Of a stretch of 38,524 nt of DNA, positions 1-8,081 are shown one piece after another; the first letter of the stretch is position 1, and every line of letters starts with the position of its first letter. The stretch lies in the NCBI GenBank assembly GCA_905236875.1, contig CAJOQT010000047.1, positions 1-38,524 of the forward strand, in the 5' to 3' direction. The notes beneath the pieces were generated by a model. The model was not told the DNA's origin. It searched no databases and worked only from the letters and a program-made list of their open reading frames with translations. Origin of the DNA: an uncultured Prevotella sp. (GTDB lineage Bacteria; Bacteroidota; Bacteroidia; Bacteroidales; Bacteroidaceae). The position numbers were made by a program, and so were the translations under genes.

Positions 1-165
1 AAGGGGAGTTATCGGCCTTTGGCCTCGGGGAGTTCTTGCGTCCCTTTGGTAGCAAGCGGCAAAGCCGAGCGAAGGGACAATAGACTTGTCGGTTGGGATT
101 ATTTCAGGGAAAAGACATACGTCTCTTAACTCCCCGAGCGGTCGAAGACCGCGATAACTCCCCTT
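1..165. repeat. Inverted pair of hairpin-bearing repeats (REPIN-like)
   Basis: Two copies of one module face each other. Read on one strand, each is AACTCCCCGA, a short hairpin, then CGATAACTCCCC; the copies lie at about 1-34 and 128-165. The hairpin stems differ in sequence (GGCC-ttt-GGCC at 14-24; CGGTC-gaa-GACCG at 139-151) while the flanks are conserved, so structure seems preserved rather than sequence. Between them is another hairpin, GTCCCTT (40-46) with AAGGGAC (72-78), enclosing CGGC-aaa-GCCG (57-67). The element may continue left of the window. No coding region is evident here. Confidence 0.6.
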
Positions 166-219
166 AACTCCTCTTAACTACTTAACATACGAAAGTTGAG
201 TAAGGTGTATAAAACCTAC

Positions 220-255
220 AATAAAAGAGCACTCCGCAAAGGGTGCTCTTTTATT
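220..255. terminator. Bidirectional intrinsic terminator
   Basis: A 15-bp stem (220-234 with 241-255, one G-T wobble) around a 6-base loop has A-rich and T-rich ends, so it can terminate transcription from both sides. It lies 65 bp beyond the stop codon of the minus-strand endonuclease gene and would also stop plus-strand transcripts entering from the left. Confidence 0.75.
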
Positions 256-320
256 GAATATGAAATTACAGGCTTTTCGTCTAATCGTTCCGAAGTGTCT
301 TCTTGGCTTCCAGACTTTGA

Positions 321-1766
321 TCAGAACTTCCAGACTTTCTTCACCTGGCCGTTCTTCATACGGATGATGTTCAAGCCGGGCTGCAAGGTTTCGTAACGGC
401 GGCCGTCTGTGCCGTAGATGGCCTCAACCTCTGACTCTGTTTCGACAGGAACGGAATGGATGTCTGCTGCGGCTATCTCAACATGAGCACCAGATATCTG
501 TACGTTGCCAGTGCCGCTTGTCACCGTGAACTGGACCTCACGTGCACTGCCGGTCCATATCTTACCGTTCATGGTACCTGTGGAGGCGAAGAATTCTTTA
601 TCGCTATCGTTTCTGACAACGTTCAGTTCTATGGATGTCATCTCATCGGCATCTGTCGTAAATGTCAGGGTGGTCAGTTCGTACAAACGTATCTGTGAGT
701 CGTTGGCATACATGTGTTGTCCTTCGATACCAAAATTGTAGGTTACAGTGATGCCGTTCTGCTTCGCTGTCAGCGGCCAGCGCTCCCAGTAATCTCGAGT
801 ATTCTTCATGCTGTTGCCACTCCAATCCACACCGAAGGCTGACTTGTTCAGGGAGATGTCACATGTGGAGGCAGGCTCTGGCTCGAATGGGTCGAAACTA
901 CCATCGTAGCTGAAATCTACATCTGAAAGCGTACCCCAGAGATAGGTCTCCAGTCCTGGATAGTCAACAAACGGGTTGCGGTTGCCCTGCAACTGCCAGA
1001 CGGCCTCGTTGCGGTTTATCTCCTTCTCGCTGACGGGATCGTCTGCTGCCCAGCGCAACAGCATGGGGAATGACCATGAGGAGAACGGCTGATAGCTGGT
1101 GCCGTCTAACATGGGACTCTTCCAACCTGTAATTAGTGGCTCGTAGCAGGTCGCCATGTAGAAATAGATACGTGCCAAGTCACCCTTGTATTCATCGGCA
1201 GGTTCAAAGATAGTGCCTTTGTATCCATCGACAGAGCATTTGCCCACCTTACTATAATAAGGAGGACCATCGACACCTTCCTCCATCTTCGAACCCTTGG
1301 TGGGATTTTCCGTCTCACCATAAGGCAGGTCGCTGCGCATGTTGTTGATGTAGCCGTCAGTGGGAATGACATGCATAAGGTCGGTATAGGCAGGCTTGAC
1401 GCTTGCAAACCAGCTCTTGGGGAAGGAATGCTCGCGGTTGATACCACTGCCTTCATATCTGTTTAAGTGTGGGCAGTCCAGCGGATAGCGGGTGATGTTG
1501 GAATACATATCCCAGATGGTCTCCTGACCATCTACAATCCGCACATCCGTAGTCTTGTAGGCAGTCCAGAGGTCACCATAGGTTAGCACCGAGGGATTCT
1601 TGATAATCTCGTAGAAGGCGGTCTTCAGTGCTTCACCATGCTTGCCCTGGGTTCTACGGTAATAGGTGCCCGTATCGTTCGGACCCTGTGCCTGAACGGC
1701 TGTAGCTGTCATGACAAACAGCCAGGTCAGGATGGAACATCGTAGGTTAGTAGATCGTAAATTCAT
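321..1766 (-). CDS. Secreted endonuclease I family protein
   Basis: This is a 481-aa exported nuclease of the endonuclease I (EndA/NucM-like) family, which cuts DNA and often RNA non-specifically outside the cytoplasm. Residues 1-27 form a signal peptide ending VQAQ. The ββα-metal catalytic motif is visible as GINREHSFPKSW (H113 probable base), followed by DLMHVIPTDGYINNMRSD. The catalytic domain ends near residue 280; a β-rich region (about 300-440) follows. The last 30 residues (GTDGRR...GLNIIRMKNGQVKK) resemble the short C-terminal tails of Prevotella secreted proteins, so type IX export is possible but unproven. It is last in a minus-strand group, 9 bp after the sirtuin gene, and the terminator at 220-255 follows it. 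Likely roles are nutrient scavenging or DNA degradation. Family certain; export route inferred. Confidence 0.9.
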   Translation of the reverse strand: MNLRSTNLRCSILTWLFVMTATAVQAQGPNDTGTYYRRTQGKHGEALKTAFYEIIKNPSVLTYGDLWTAYKTTDVRIVDGQETIWDMYSNITRYPLDCPHLNRYEGSGINREHSFPKSWFASVKPAYTDLMHVIPTDGYINNMRSDLPYGETENPTKGSKMEEGVDGPPYYSKVGKCSVDGYKGTIFEPADEYKGDLARIYFYMATCYEPLITGWKSPMLDGTSYQPFSSWSFPMLLRWAADDPVSEKEINRNEAVWQLQGNRNPFVDYPGLETYLWGTLSDVDFSYDGSFDPFEPEPASTCDISLNKSAFGVDWSGNSMKNTRDYWERWPLTAKQNGITVTYNFGIEGQHMYANDSQIRLYELTTLTFTTDADEMTSIELNVVRNDSDKEFFASTGTMNGKIWTGSAREVQFTVTSGTGNVQISGAHVEIAAADIHSVPVETESEVEAIYGTDGRRYETLQPGLNIIRMKNGQVKKVWKF

Positions 1767-1775
1767 AGAATAGGC

Positions 1776-2480
1776 TTATTTGTTGTTTGTTAAGATTGCT
1801 GTCAGCTCTTTCATTCCCTCGCTGGCACCCTTTTGGATATGGGTAAGGTTGGCAATTCCTGCACCCAGGGACGGGCTTGGGTCAATCAGATAGATAGGTG
1901 TACCGGGCTTGACGTAATGAACCAGTCCGGCAGCAGGATAGACGGCAAGGCTGGTGCCGATAATGATGAGAATGTCAGCCTGTTGCACCTCATCAACGGC
2001 CAACGTGATGTTGGGGACTGCCTCTCCGAAGAAGACGATGAAGGGTCGAAGCAATGAGCCGTCGCCAGCTTTGGTGCCTGGCTCTATCTCGCAGTTCTCG
2101 GGAGTGAGCAGCTGATGATAGCGCACATCATCCACGTCACGGCTGGAACAGACTTTCATCAGTTCGCCATGCAGGTGAATCACCTTTGACGAGCCAGCCA
2201 CTTCGTGCAGGTTATCCACATTCTGCGTGACAACCGTCACATCGTACTGCTGCTCCAGTGCTGCCACTAGCTTGTGACCTTCGTTGGGCTTGACACCGTT
2301 GCACTTGCGGCGCAGCATGTTATAGAAGTTTGTGACCAGTGTGGGGTCTGCAAGCCATCCCTCATGGGTGGCCACTTTCTGTACGGGATAGTTCTCCCAA
2401 AGTCCATCGGCATCGCGGAAGGTCTTCAGACCGCTTTCCACCGACATGCCTGCACCTGTTAATACTACTATTTTCTTCAT
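1776..2480 (-). CDS. Sir2-family NAD-dependent protein deacylase (sirtuin)
   Basis: A 234-aa sirtuin that would use NAD+ to remove acyl groups from lysines, releasing nicotinamide and O-acyl-ADP-ribose. Visible motifs are GAGMSVESGLKTFRD (9-23), TQNVDNLHEVAG (85-96), catalytic H104 in IHLHGEL and the NAD-binding GTSLAVYPAAG. The four-cysteine zinc knuckle is degenerate: only the Cys in KVCSSRD and the Cys in ENCEIEPG remain. The YxxR signature of CobB/SIRT5 desuccinylases is out of register (FYNMLRRK, Y53, R57). ATG at 2480 (MKKIVV) is preferred over an in-frame TTG three codons upstream. It lies between the sigma/macro-like fusion and the nuclease, probably co-transcribed. Deacylation is the default role, but the macro-like neighbour makes an ADP-ribose role worth considering. 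Confidence 0.9.
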   Translation of the reverse strand: MKKIVVLTGAGMSVESGLKTFRDADGLWENYPVQKVATHEGWLADPTLVTNFYNMLRRKCNGVKPNEGHKLVAALEQQYDVTVVTQNVDNLHEVAGSSKVIHLHGELMKVCSSRDVDDVRYHQLLTPENCEIEPGTKAGDGSLLRPFIVFFGEAVPNITLAVDEVQQADILIIIGTSLAVYPAAGLVHYVKPGTPIYLIDPSPSLGAGIANLTHIQKGASEGMKELTAILTNNK

Positions 2481-2518
2481 ATCGTTCAACTTTTTAACTC
2501 TCTAACCTTTTTACTTTC

Positions 2519-3616
2519 TCACCATCCGCTCGGCAGTACAATGTTCTCTACATTGTGGGCCTCGGCAAAGAGTGGGGAGATTTCTTCATTGGTAAACCCT
2601 GCAATGCCACAGCCAATCCGCGTAACGAGGAATGTCAGCTCAGGATGTTCCTTGGCAAATGCGATAAACTCATCGACGTATGGTCTGATGGTCTCTACGC
2701 CACCTTGCATCGTAGGTATGGCATAGCTCTGTCCCTGCAGACCTACGCCCTGACCCATGATAGCGCCAAACTTCTGGTAGGCAGTCCAGGCGGCACCACC
2801 CCCATGCATGCCTTTCAGATTGCTGCCAAAGACGAATATCTCGTTTGGCGCAAGTTCCGTAATCCGTTCTGGTGTTGTTCTCATATCTTCTGCTGTTGGT
2901 CTTTCCATACATACTCGGCTCCTGCCAAAGGCTTTCCGTAGTGATTCGAACATCGGCGGACTCGGCATAGTTGTTCGTGCAACCATAGTATCGCCCACTG
3001 CTCTGGCTTCTTCCTCCACATCCATCACTTCCGGCTGGTCGAAATCCAGGTCGAAGTTCTCCTTGAAGTAGGGGATGATGACCTGTTCCTTGATCTTGTT
3101 GTATTTCTGCGACACTGCCGATGAAGTGATACCCAACCTAGCAGCAATGTCCTTTGTCTTGAATCCGCTGATGAGCATCATCTCGACAATCAGCCTTTCC
3201 TGACGGTCAAGACGCTTGTCGCACAGCTCTTCAATTGACTTGTTGAACTGCAGGCGCAGGTCATCTGTCACGTCAAAAGTACGCAGATAGTCCTCAAACG
3301 TCACGCTGCCGTATTCACGCTTATGCCATTTCAGCGCATCCAACACCACATAGCGGAAACCGTTGATCATCCAGGTTCGCAGGCTCACGTGCTCAGAACG
3401 GTCCTCCAGGGGTTTCCAGTCATGCTCCATCAGATAGAGTGCATACTGATGGGCCATCGACATGAAGTCAAGGTTTTCCTTCTGACTCAATCCGTATTTT
3501 CGGTCATAGATATAGTAGGCCGTATGGCAATACTCATAGAAGTAGTCGCGTATCACTCCGGCTTTCCCCCGCCTGAATCCGTCGAGGATTTCGTTGTCTG
3601 ACAGTCTTGCGTACAT
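2519..3616 (-). CDS. Sigma-70-like protein fused to a macro-like (A1S_2505-type) domain
   Basis: A 365-aa two-part protein. Residues 1-185 look like an ECF-type sigma factor: a region-2-like helical part (about 20-100, with SLRTWMINGFRYVVLDALK) and a region-4 helix-turn-helix (134-178, RLDRQERLIVEMMLISGFKT then ARLGITSSAVSQKYNKIKE). A charged linker (186-250) leads to a C-terminal domain (256-365) with IFVFGSNLKGMHGGGAAW, GVGLQGQSYAIPT and VTRIGCGIAGFTNEEI. I recognise this as the small A1S_2505-type domain of phage and accessory proteins, whose glycine-rich loops recall macro domains; the ligand is unknown. ATG at 3616 is preferred over an in-frame TTG at 3649. The gene leads a minus-strand group with the sirtuin and is divergent from the VWA gene. 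A regulator gated by an ADP-ribose-like ligand is inference. Confidence 0.75.
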   Translation of the reverse strand: MYARLSDNEILDGFRRGKAGVIRDYFYEYCHTAYYIYDRKYGLSQKENLDFMSMAHQYALYLMEHDWKPLEDRSEHVSLRTWMINGFRYVVLDALKWHKREYGSVTFEDYLRTFDVTDDLRLQFNKSIEELCDKRLDRQERLIVEMMLISGFKTKDIAARLGITSSAVSQKYNKIKEQVIIPYFKENFDLDFDQPEVMDVEEEARAVGDTMVARTTMPSPPMFESLRKAFGRSRVCMERPTAEDMRTTPERITELAPNEIFVFGSNLKGMHGGGAAWTAYQKFGAIMGQGVGLQGQSYAIPTMQGGVETIRPYVDEFIAFAKEHPELTFLVTRIGCGIAGFTNEEISPLFAEAHNVENIVLPSGW

Positions 3617-3750
3617 CAACAATCTCAATATTCTGCTGCGAAAATACAAAAAAAAATTGAATTGCGCTTAATTATTGGCAAAAATCTTCTTTAAAGAGAT
3701 AAAGAACAGTCAAAAAACACAAGTTTAACCCTTTAAAAACCATTACAATT
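3617..3750. other. Divergent intergenic region
   Basis: This 134-bp AT-rich spacer separates two divergent genes and must hold both promoters. It has A/T runs (for example 3650-3658) but I could not find a -7 box of the TAnnTTTG type with a matching -33 TTTG in either direction. Confidence 0.5.
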
Positions 3751-4401
3751 ATGAAAAAGTTAGCAGAAACCGCAAACAGCAAGCAAGTGTTCAACCTCAT
3801 CATCGTCGATGAAAGCGGCTCTATGAGTGTTATTCGTAAGCAGGCCTTTTCGGGCATGAACGAGACCCTTGAGACTATTAAGGCCATGCAACAGCAATAT
3901 CCTGACACCGAGCAGCGTGTGTCGCTCGTCACCTTCGACAGCAGTCACACCACCTGGCACTACGACAATAAGCCGGTCAGTGAGACAAAAAGCCTGAAGT
4001 GGGAAGATTATAACCCTGGAGGCTGCACGCCACTCTATGATGCCATCGGCAGCTCTGTCTCGAAGGTGAATGCTGTGACAGGCAAGGACGACCACGTGCT
4101 GGTAACCATCATCACAGACGGTGAGGAAAACAGCTCACGTGAGTGGAAACTCACAGCCATACGCAGCCTCATTGAGAAGCTGAAGGCAGAGGGCTGGACC
4201 TTTACACTCATTGGCACGGACAACCTGGACGTGGAGTCTATGGCTGGTGCTATGGCCATCGATGAGCACCTGGAGTTTCATCAGGACGAGGAGGGCACCA
4301 AGAAGATGTTTGCCCGTGAGCGCCATTGCCGTGCACGTTACAATGCCTGTGTCGAAGCCTGTGTTCCTATGGCTGCCGGCTCATTCTTCAAGGAAGACTA
4401 A
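3751..4401 (+). CDS. Cytoplasmic von Willebrand factor A (VWA) domain protein
   Basis: A 216-aa single-domain VWA protein without signal peptide or membrane segment. The MIDAS metal site is complete: DESGSM (D20, S22, S24), T93 in GGCTPLYDA and D123 in ITDGEENSS. Such proteins bind a partner through a Mg2+/Mn2+ ion and often act as adaptors. The C-terminus (about 180-216) is short, helical and contains three cysteines (HCRARYNACVEACV). It is transcribed alone, away from the sigma/macro-like gene; similar VWA proteins occur near stress and tellurite-resistance-like loci, but no such partners are seen here. Family is clear from motifs; partner and function unknown. Confidence 0.85.
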   Translation: MKKLAETANSKQVFNLIIVDESGSMSVIRKQAFSGMNETLETIKAMQQQYPDTEQRVSLVTFDSSHTTWHYDNKPVSETKSLKWEDYNPGGCTPLYDAIGSSVSKVNAVTGKDDHVLVTIITDGEENSSREWKLTAIRSLIEKLKAEGWTFTLIGTDNLDVESMAGAMAIDEHLEFHQDEEGTKKMFARERHCRARYNACVEACVPMAAGSFFKED

Positions 4402-4490
4402 CGGGCTTGTTATTTGTCTGTAAGTGAACCACTGACCACTGGTCTTATTTGGACAATCACGAACTGAAGAAAAAGAAAGTGGCGAATAAA

Positions 4491-4522
4491 TTTGGCTTAC
4501 AACTCATTATTTCGTACCTTTG
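4491..4522 (+). promoter_or_regulatory. Bacteroidetes-type promoter for the xylan gene set
   Basis: TTTG at 4491-4494 and TACCTTTG at 4515-4522 with 20-bp spacing match the -33/-7 consensus of Bacteroidetes sigma-ABfr. The start codon of the alpha-glucuronidase is 47 bp downstream. This also rules out an extended reading frame opening at 4492. Confidence 0.85.
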
Positions 4523-4569
4523 CAAGGAATTCATGGAATCGAAGGTCTATTAACTTGCATAATAAGATA

Positions 4570-6495
4570 ATGAAGAAGCTATTTTTATCTGTCATCGCCA
4601 CATTCTTTTGCCTTTCTGTTATGGCAGAGGATGGGCACCGTCTGTGGTTACGCTACGACACGCTGAACACGGCGAAAGTCAATGTCGTCATTCCGCCTGC
4701 CGTGCGTGGAGGCCATGAGAATGTCACCACGCCAACCATTGACATTGCCATGCATGAACTGCGGATGTTCTCCAAGAGTCAGGAGGTGACACTACGCATT
4801 GACAAGTCGCTGCCCGACGACGAGGGATTCACGCTGACAGAAGTCAACGAGAAGCGTAACTATATTATTGCTGCGCATAACGATATAGGGCTGCTGTATG
4901 GTGCCTATTACGTTCTTGAGAACGAGACGGAATGTAGGACGCATTGCTATCCGACACCTCATACATTCGGTCATAACGCCCCGTTCTACAAGCTGCGTCT
5001 GCTGAACCATTGGGACAATCTGGACGGAAGCATCGAGCGTGGCTATGCAGGTGAAAGCATCTTCGAGTGGTTCCGGCTGGACAGACAGCTCATTGAGGAG
5101 TATGCCCGTGCCAATGCCAGTATTGGCATCAATGGTAGTGTGCTGAACAATGTGAATGCCTCACCCAAGATTCTGACAGCAGCATATCTTAATGAGATCA
5201 AGATCATCGCCGACATTTTGCGTCCATACGGCATCAAGGTGTATCTCTCCATCAATTTTGCTTCGCCAATGGCTTTGGGCGATACAGAGACGGCCGACCC
5301 GCTAACACCGGAAGTTGCTGTCTGGTGGCAGAAAAAGGCTGATGAAATATACAGTTTGATTCCCGACTTCGGTGGTTTCCTTGTCAAAGCGAACAGCGAG
5401 GGTCAGCCTGGCCCAGGTGACTACCACCGCTCACACGCCGACGGAGCCAATATGCTGGCAAGGGCACTGAAACCTCATGGTGGCATTGTGATGTGGCGCT
5501 GTTTTGTCTATGGTGCCAACCATAAGGGCGAAGACCGTGTGATGCAGGCCGTTTCCGAGTTCAAGCCCCTTGACGGCCTGTTCATGGATAACGTCATCCT
5601 ACAGACAAAGAACGGGCCGCTTGACTTCCAGCCACGTGAGCCTTATAGCCCAGTCTTTGACCAGATTAGGCATACGCCAAATATGGTAGAGTTGCAGATT
5701 ACACAGGAATATCTTGGACAATCCAAGCATCTGGTCTATCTCGGTCCCATGTGGCAGGAGTTCTTCAGCTTTGTCAATCCCTCCTCGCTAAAGGGCATAG
5801 CCGGTGTGGCAAACATCGGCAAAGACCGCAACTGGTGCGGTCACCACTTCTCACAAGCTAACTGGTATGCCTTCGGACGACTGGCATGGGATCCCCTGCA
5901 ATTGTCGCAGGATATTGCCGCTGACTGGCTTAACCTGACATTCCCAGAATTAGGCCGTCAAGGGTGGACTTCTTGGATGGAACTAAGTCGTGAGGCATGC
6001 GTGAACTACATGATGCCGCTCGGCCTGCACCACATCTTCAAGTTCGACCACCACATGGGGCCAGAGCCTGACGGTTTCAAGGCAGAATACCCCATTGAGT
6101 GGTGTCCCGTCTATTATCATAAGGCCGACAAGGATGGTATAGGCTTCGACCGTACCGTTTCAACCGGTACGGGTGCTACGGCACAGTATCGTGAGGACAT
6201 TGCCCGTCTCTATGAGGACATCAACACCTGTCCTGATGAATATCTGTTGTGGTTCCACCATGTGGCGTGGGACTACAAGATGAAAAACGGCCATACGCTG
6301 TGGGAGAACATGCAGCAGAAGTACAACGAAGGCGTCAAGGAGGTAGAAGAGATGGCAGCACGATGGCAGCAGATGAAACCCTACGTGGATGAACAACGCT
6401 GGCGTGAAGTGGATGAGCGTCTGCAGCAGCAGGTTCGTGATGCCCGTGAATGGCGGGATGTCTGTCTCGACTACTTCGGAAAGATGCAGCGGTAA
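4570..6495 (+). CDS. GH67 alpha-glucuronidase
   Basis: A 641-aa exported glycoside hydrolase family 67 enzyme that removes (4-O-methyl)glucuronic acid from the non-reducing end of xylo-oligosaccharides. Residues 1-19 form a signal peptide (ending SVMA), suggesting the periplasm. The N-terminal β-domain starts GHRLWLRYD; the barrel has RLLNHWDNLDGSIERG, KANSEGQPGPGDYH (E277, probable acid), NGPLDFQ (D352) and ITQEYLG (E380). The 28-residue D/E spacing matches that recalled for characterised GH67 enzymes. Length is usual for the family. ATG at 4570 is chosen because the promoter at 4491-4522 lies upstream and the signal peptide follows directly. It opens a set with an esterase and a GH31 enzyme. 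Function is confident. Confidence 0.95.
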   Translation: MKKLFLSVIATFFCLSVMAEDGHRLWLRYDTLNTAKVNVVIPPAVRGGHENVTTPTIDIAMHELRMFSKSQEVTLRIDKSLPDDEGFTLTEVNEKRNYIIAAHNDIGLLYGAYYVLENETECRTHCYPTPHTFGHNAPFYKLRLLNHWDNLDGSIERGYAGESIFEWFRLDRQLIEEYARANASIGINGSVLNNVNASPKILTAAYLNEIKIIADILRPYGIKVYLSINFASPMALGDTETADPLTPEVAVWWQKKADEIYSLIPDFGGFLVKANSEGQPGPGDYHRSHADGANMLARALKPHGGIVMWRCFVYGANHKGEDRVMQAVSEFKPLDGLFMDNVILQTKNGPLDFQPREPYSPVFDQIRHTPNMVELQITQEYLGQSKHLVYLGPMWQEFFSFVNPSSLKGIAGVANIGKDRNWCGHHFSQANWYAFGRLAWDPLQLSQDIAADWLNLTFPELGRQGWTSWMELSREACVNYMMPLGLHHIFKFDHHMGPEPDGFKAEYPIEWCPVYYHKADKDGIGFDRTVSTGTGATAQYREDIARLYEDINTCPDEYLLWFHHVAWDYKMKNGHTLWENMQQKYNEGVKEVEEMAARWQQMKPYVDEQRWREVDERLQQQVRDAREWRDVCLDYFGKMQR

Positions 6496-6528
6496 TAATT
6501 ACTTTTTAATATTTCAACCTTTTAACTT

Positions 6529-8070
6529 ATGAAAAAGCTATTGTTACTTTTGCCGTTGCTGGCATTGCTGGGCTGTACGTCTGGCGAAAAGAAAGCAGAA
6601 GCTCCCGTACTGACCGTCGAGGGCGGAAAGATTCAGGGTGTAGTAGCCGAGAACCCCGGCGTGTTTGTTTACAAGGGCATCCCGTATGCAGCTCCCCCTA
6701 TTGGCGACCTGCGCTGGAAGGAGCCACAGCCCGTAGTGGCATGGGACAGCATCCGTCAGTGTGACCGTTTCGGACATCCTGGCTATCAGGCCGTCCACTA
6801 TCCTGGCTTCTACGCTTCGGAGTGGGGTTATGGCGATGAGGCTCCCTACAGCGAGGACTGCCTCTATCTGAATGTCTATACCAAAGCTCCAGGACAGGTT
6901 GATAAGAAACTGCCAGTAGCACTGTGGATTCATGGTGGCGGCTACCGCGAGGGCTGGGGCACAGAACCAGAGTTCGACGGAGAGGAATGGGCGATGAAGG
7001 ACGTCGTGCTTGTCACCATCAACTACCGTCTGGGCATTTTCGGTTTCATGACCTATCCGGAGTTGTCGGCAGAGAGTCCTAACCACGTTAGCGGCAACTA
7101 TGGCATCCTTGATCAGATACAGTCGCTGAAGTGGGTGAAAGCCAACATTGCACAGTTTGGCGGTGACCCTGACAATGTAACCATCTTCGGCCAAAGTGCC
7201 GGTGCCGGTAGTGTGCGTACGCTTTGTGAAAGTCCGCTGGCCCGTGGTTTGTTTCACAAGGCGGTCATTATGAGCGGCGGTGGCATCAACGTACCTGCCA
7301 GGGAGGGTGAGGAAGCCAAGCCTGCCACACCCATGAACAAGTTCTTCACCTACATGCCCACACTTCAGGAGAGCGAGGCCGAGACCAAGAAAGTCATGGA
7401 CTGGGCTGGACTTACCGATCTTGAGAAGCTGCGCAAGGCTCCTACGGAAATTATGTACACCGTGGGTACATTATATAATATGGTGAACAAGAGCGACCTC
7501 TTCCTCATGCAGCGTCCTATCATCGACGGCTATGTCTCGCTGAAATCATTTGATGAGGCTACCCGCGAGGGAACCATTGCCGATGTGCCCTACATGATTG
7601 GCTATACGCTGAATGATATGGGTTCCATGTCGGATGGCATCGCCGAGTTCTGTAAGGTACGTCAGGAGAAGGGCGGCAAGGCCTGGGCCTATGAGTTTGC
7701 ACGCCCACTGCCCGACGATGGCAAACATCCTGATGTTACTGACCGTCTGAAGGGTGCCTTCCACAGTAGTGACCTCTGGTTTGTGTTCAAGTCGCTGAAA
7801 CACTGCTGGCGTCCCTGGACGCAGGGTGACTGGGACCTGGCCGAGAAGATGCTCACCGCCTGGACCAACTTTGCCAAGTATAGTGATCCTAATGGCAACG
7901 GTGAGGGTGAAGGCCTGGGTTGGAACCCCTGTACTACGGAGGCTCCACAGTTCATGCTCTTCAAGCTCGATGCCAACGACAAGGAAGCCAGCGAGATGGG
8001 CGCTCCCATCATGCCCGACCCGTCGGATGCTCCTGCTTTCGGTGCTCCCGCACCCGCAGCCAAGAAATAA
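6529..8070 (+). CDS. Carboxylesterase type B lipoprotein
   Basis: A 513-aa α/β-hydrolase of the type B carboxylesterase family. The signal peptide ends in the lipobox LLGC (Cys16), so it is probably a lipoprotein. The fold motifs are VYKGIPYAAPPIGDLRW, SEDCLYLNVY, WIHGGGY (oxyanion hole) and the nucleophile elbow FGQSAGAGS (S223), with probable catalytic H412 in GAFHSSDLW. The C-terminus is rich in Ala and Pro. The gene starts 33 bp after the GH67 gene and ends 11 bp before GH31, so the three are likely one operon. Its neighbours suggest it removes acetyl or other ester groups from xylan fragments; substrate is inferred, the enzyme class is not in doubt. Confidence 0.9.
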   Translation: MKKLLLLLPLLALLGCTSGEKKAEAPVLTVEGGKIQGVVAENPGVFVYKGIPYAAPPIGDLRWKEPQPVVAWDSIRQCDRFGHPGYQAVHYPGFYASEWGYGDEAPYSEDCLYLNVYTKAPGQVDKKLPVALWIHGGGYREGWGTEPEFDGEEWAMKDVVLVTINYRLGIFGFMTYPELSAESPNHVSGNYGILDQIQSLKWVKANIAQFGGDPDNVTIFGQSAGAGSVRTLCESPLARGLFHKAVIMSGGGINVPAREGEEAKPATPMNKFFTYMPTLQESEAETKKVMDWAGLTDLEKLRKAPTEIMYTVGTLYNMVNKSDLFLMQRPIIDGYVSLKSFDEATREGTIADVPYMIGYTLNDMGSMSDGIAEFCKVRQEKGGKAWAYEFARPLPDDGKHPDVTDRLKGAFHSSDLWFVFKSLKHCWRPWTQGDWDLAEKMLTAWTNFAKYSDPNGNGEGEGLGWNPCTTEAPQFMLFKLDANDKEASEMGAPIMPDPSDAPAFGAPAPAAKK

Positions 8071-8081
8071 AAGGAGGAAAG
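8071..8081 (+). promoter_or_regulatory. Strong Shine-Dalgarno sequence
   Basis: AAGGAGG at 8071-8077 lies 4 bases before ATG 8082. Such clear sites are rare in this window and support the GH31 start at 8082 over a longer frame opening within the esterase gene. Confidence 0.7.

Noticed and set aside
196..396. Small plus-strand frame at the left end
   Set aside because: It runs through the terminator hairpin and into the antisense of the endonuclease gene; no supporting motif.
4418..4445. Terminator after the VWA gene
   Set aside because: CCACTGA/CCACTGG is a direct repeat; only a tiny GACCACTGGTC palindrome can form and no T-tract follows.
4492..4569. N-terminal extension of the GH67 gene
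   Set aside because: It overlaps a near-consensus promoter, and ATG 4570 starts a clean signal peptide.
7920..8081. Extended start for the GH31 gene
   Set aside because: It overlaps the esterase gene; a strong ribosome site and signal peptide mark ATG 8082.
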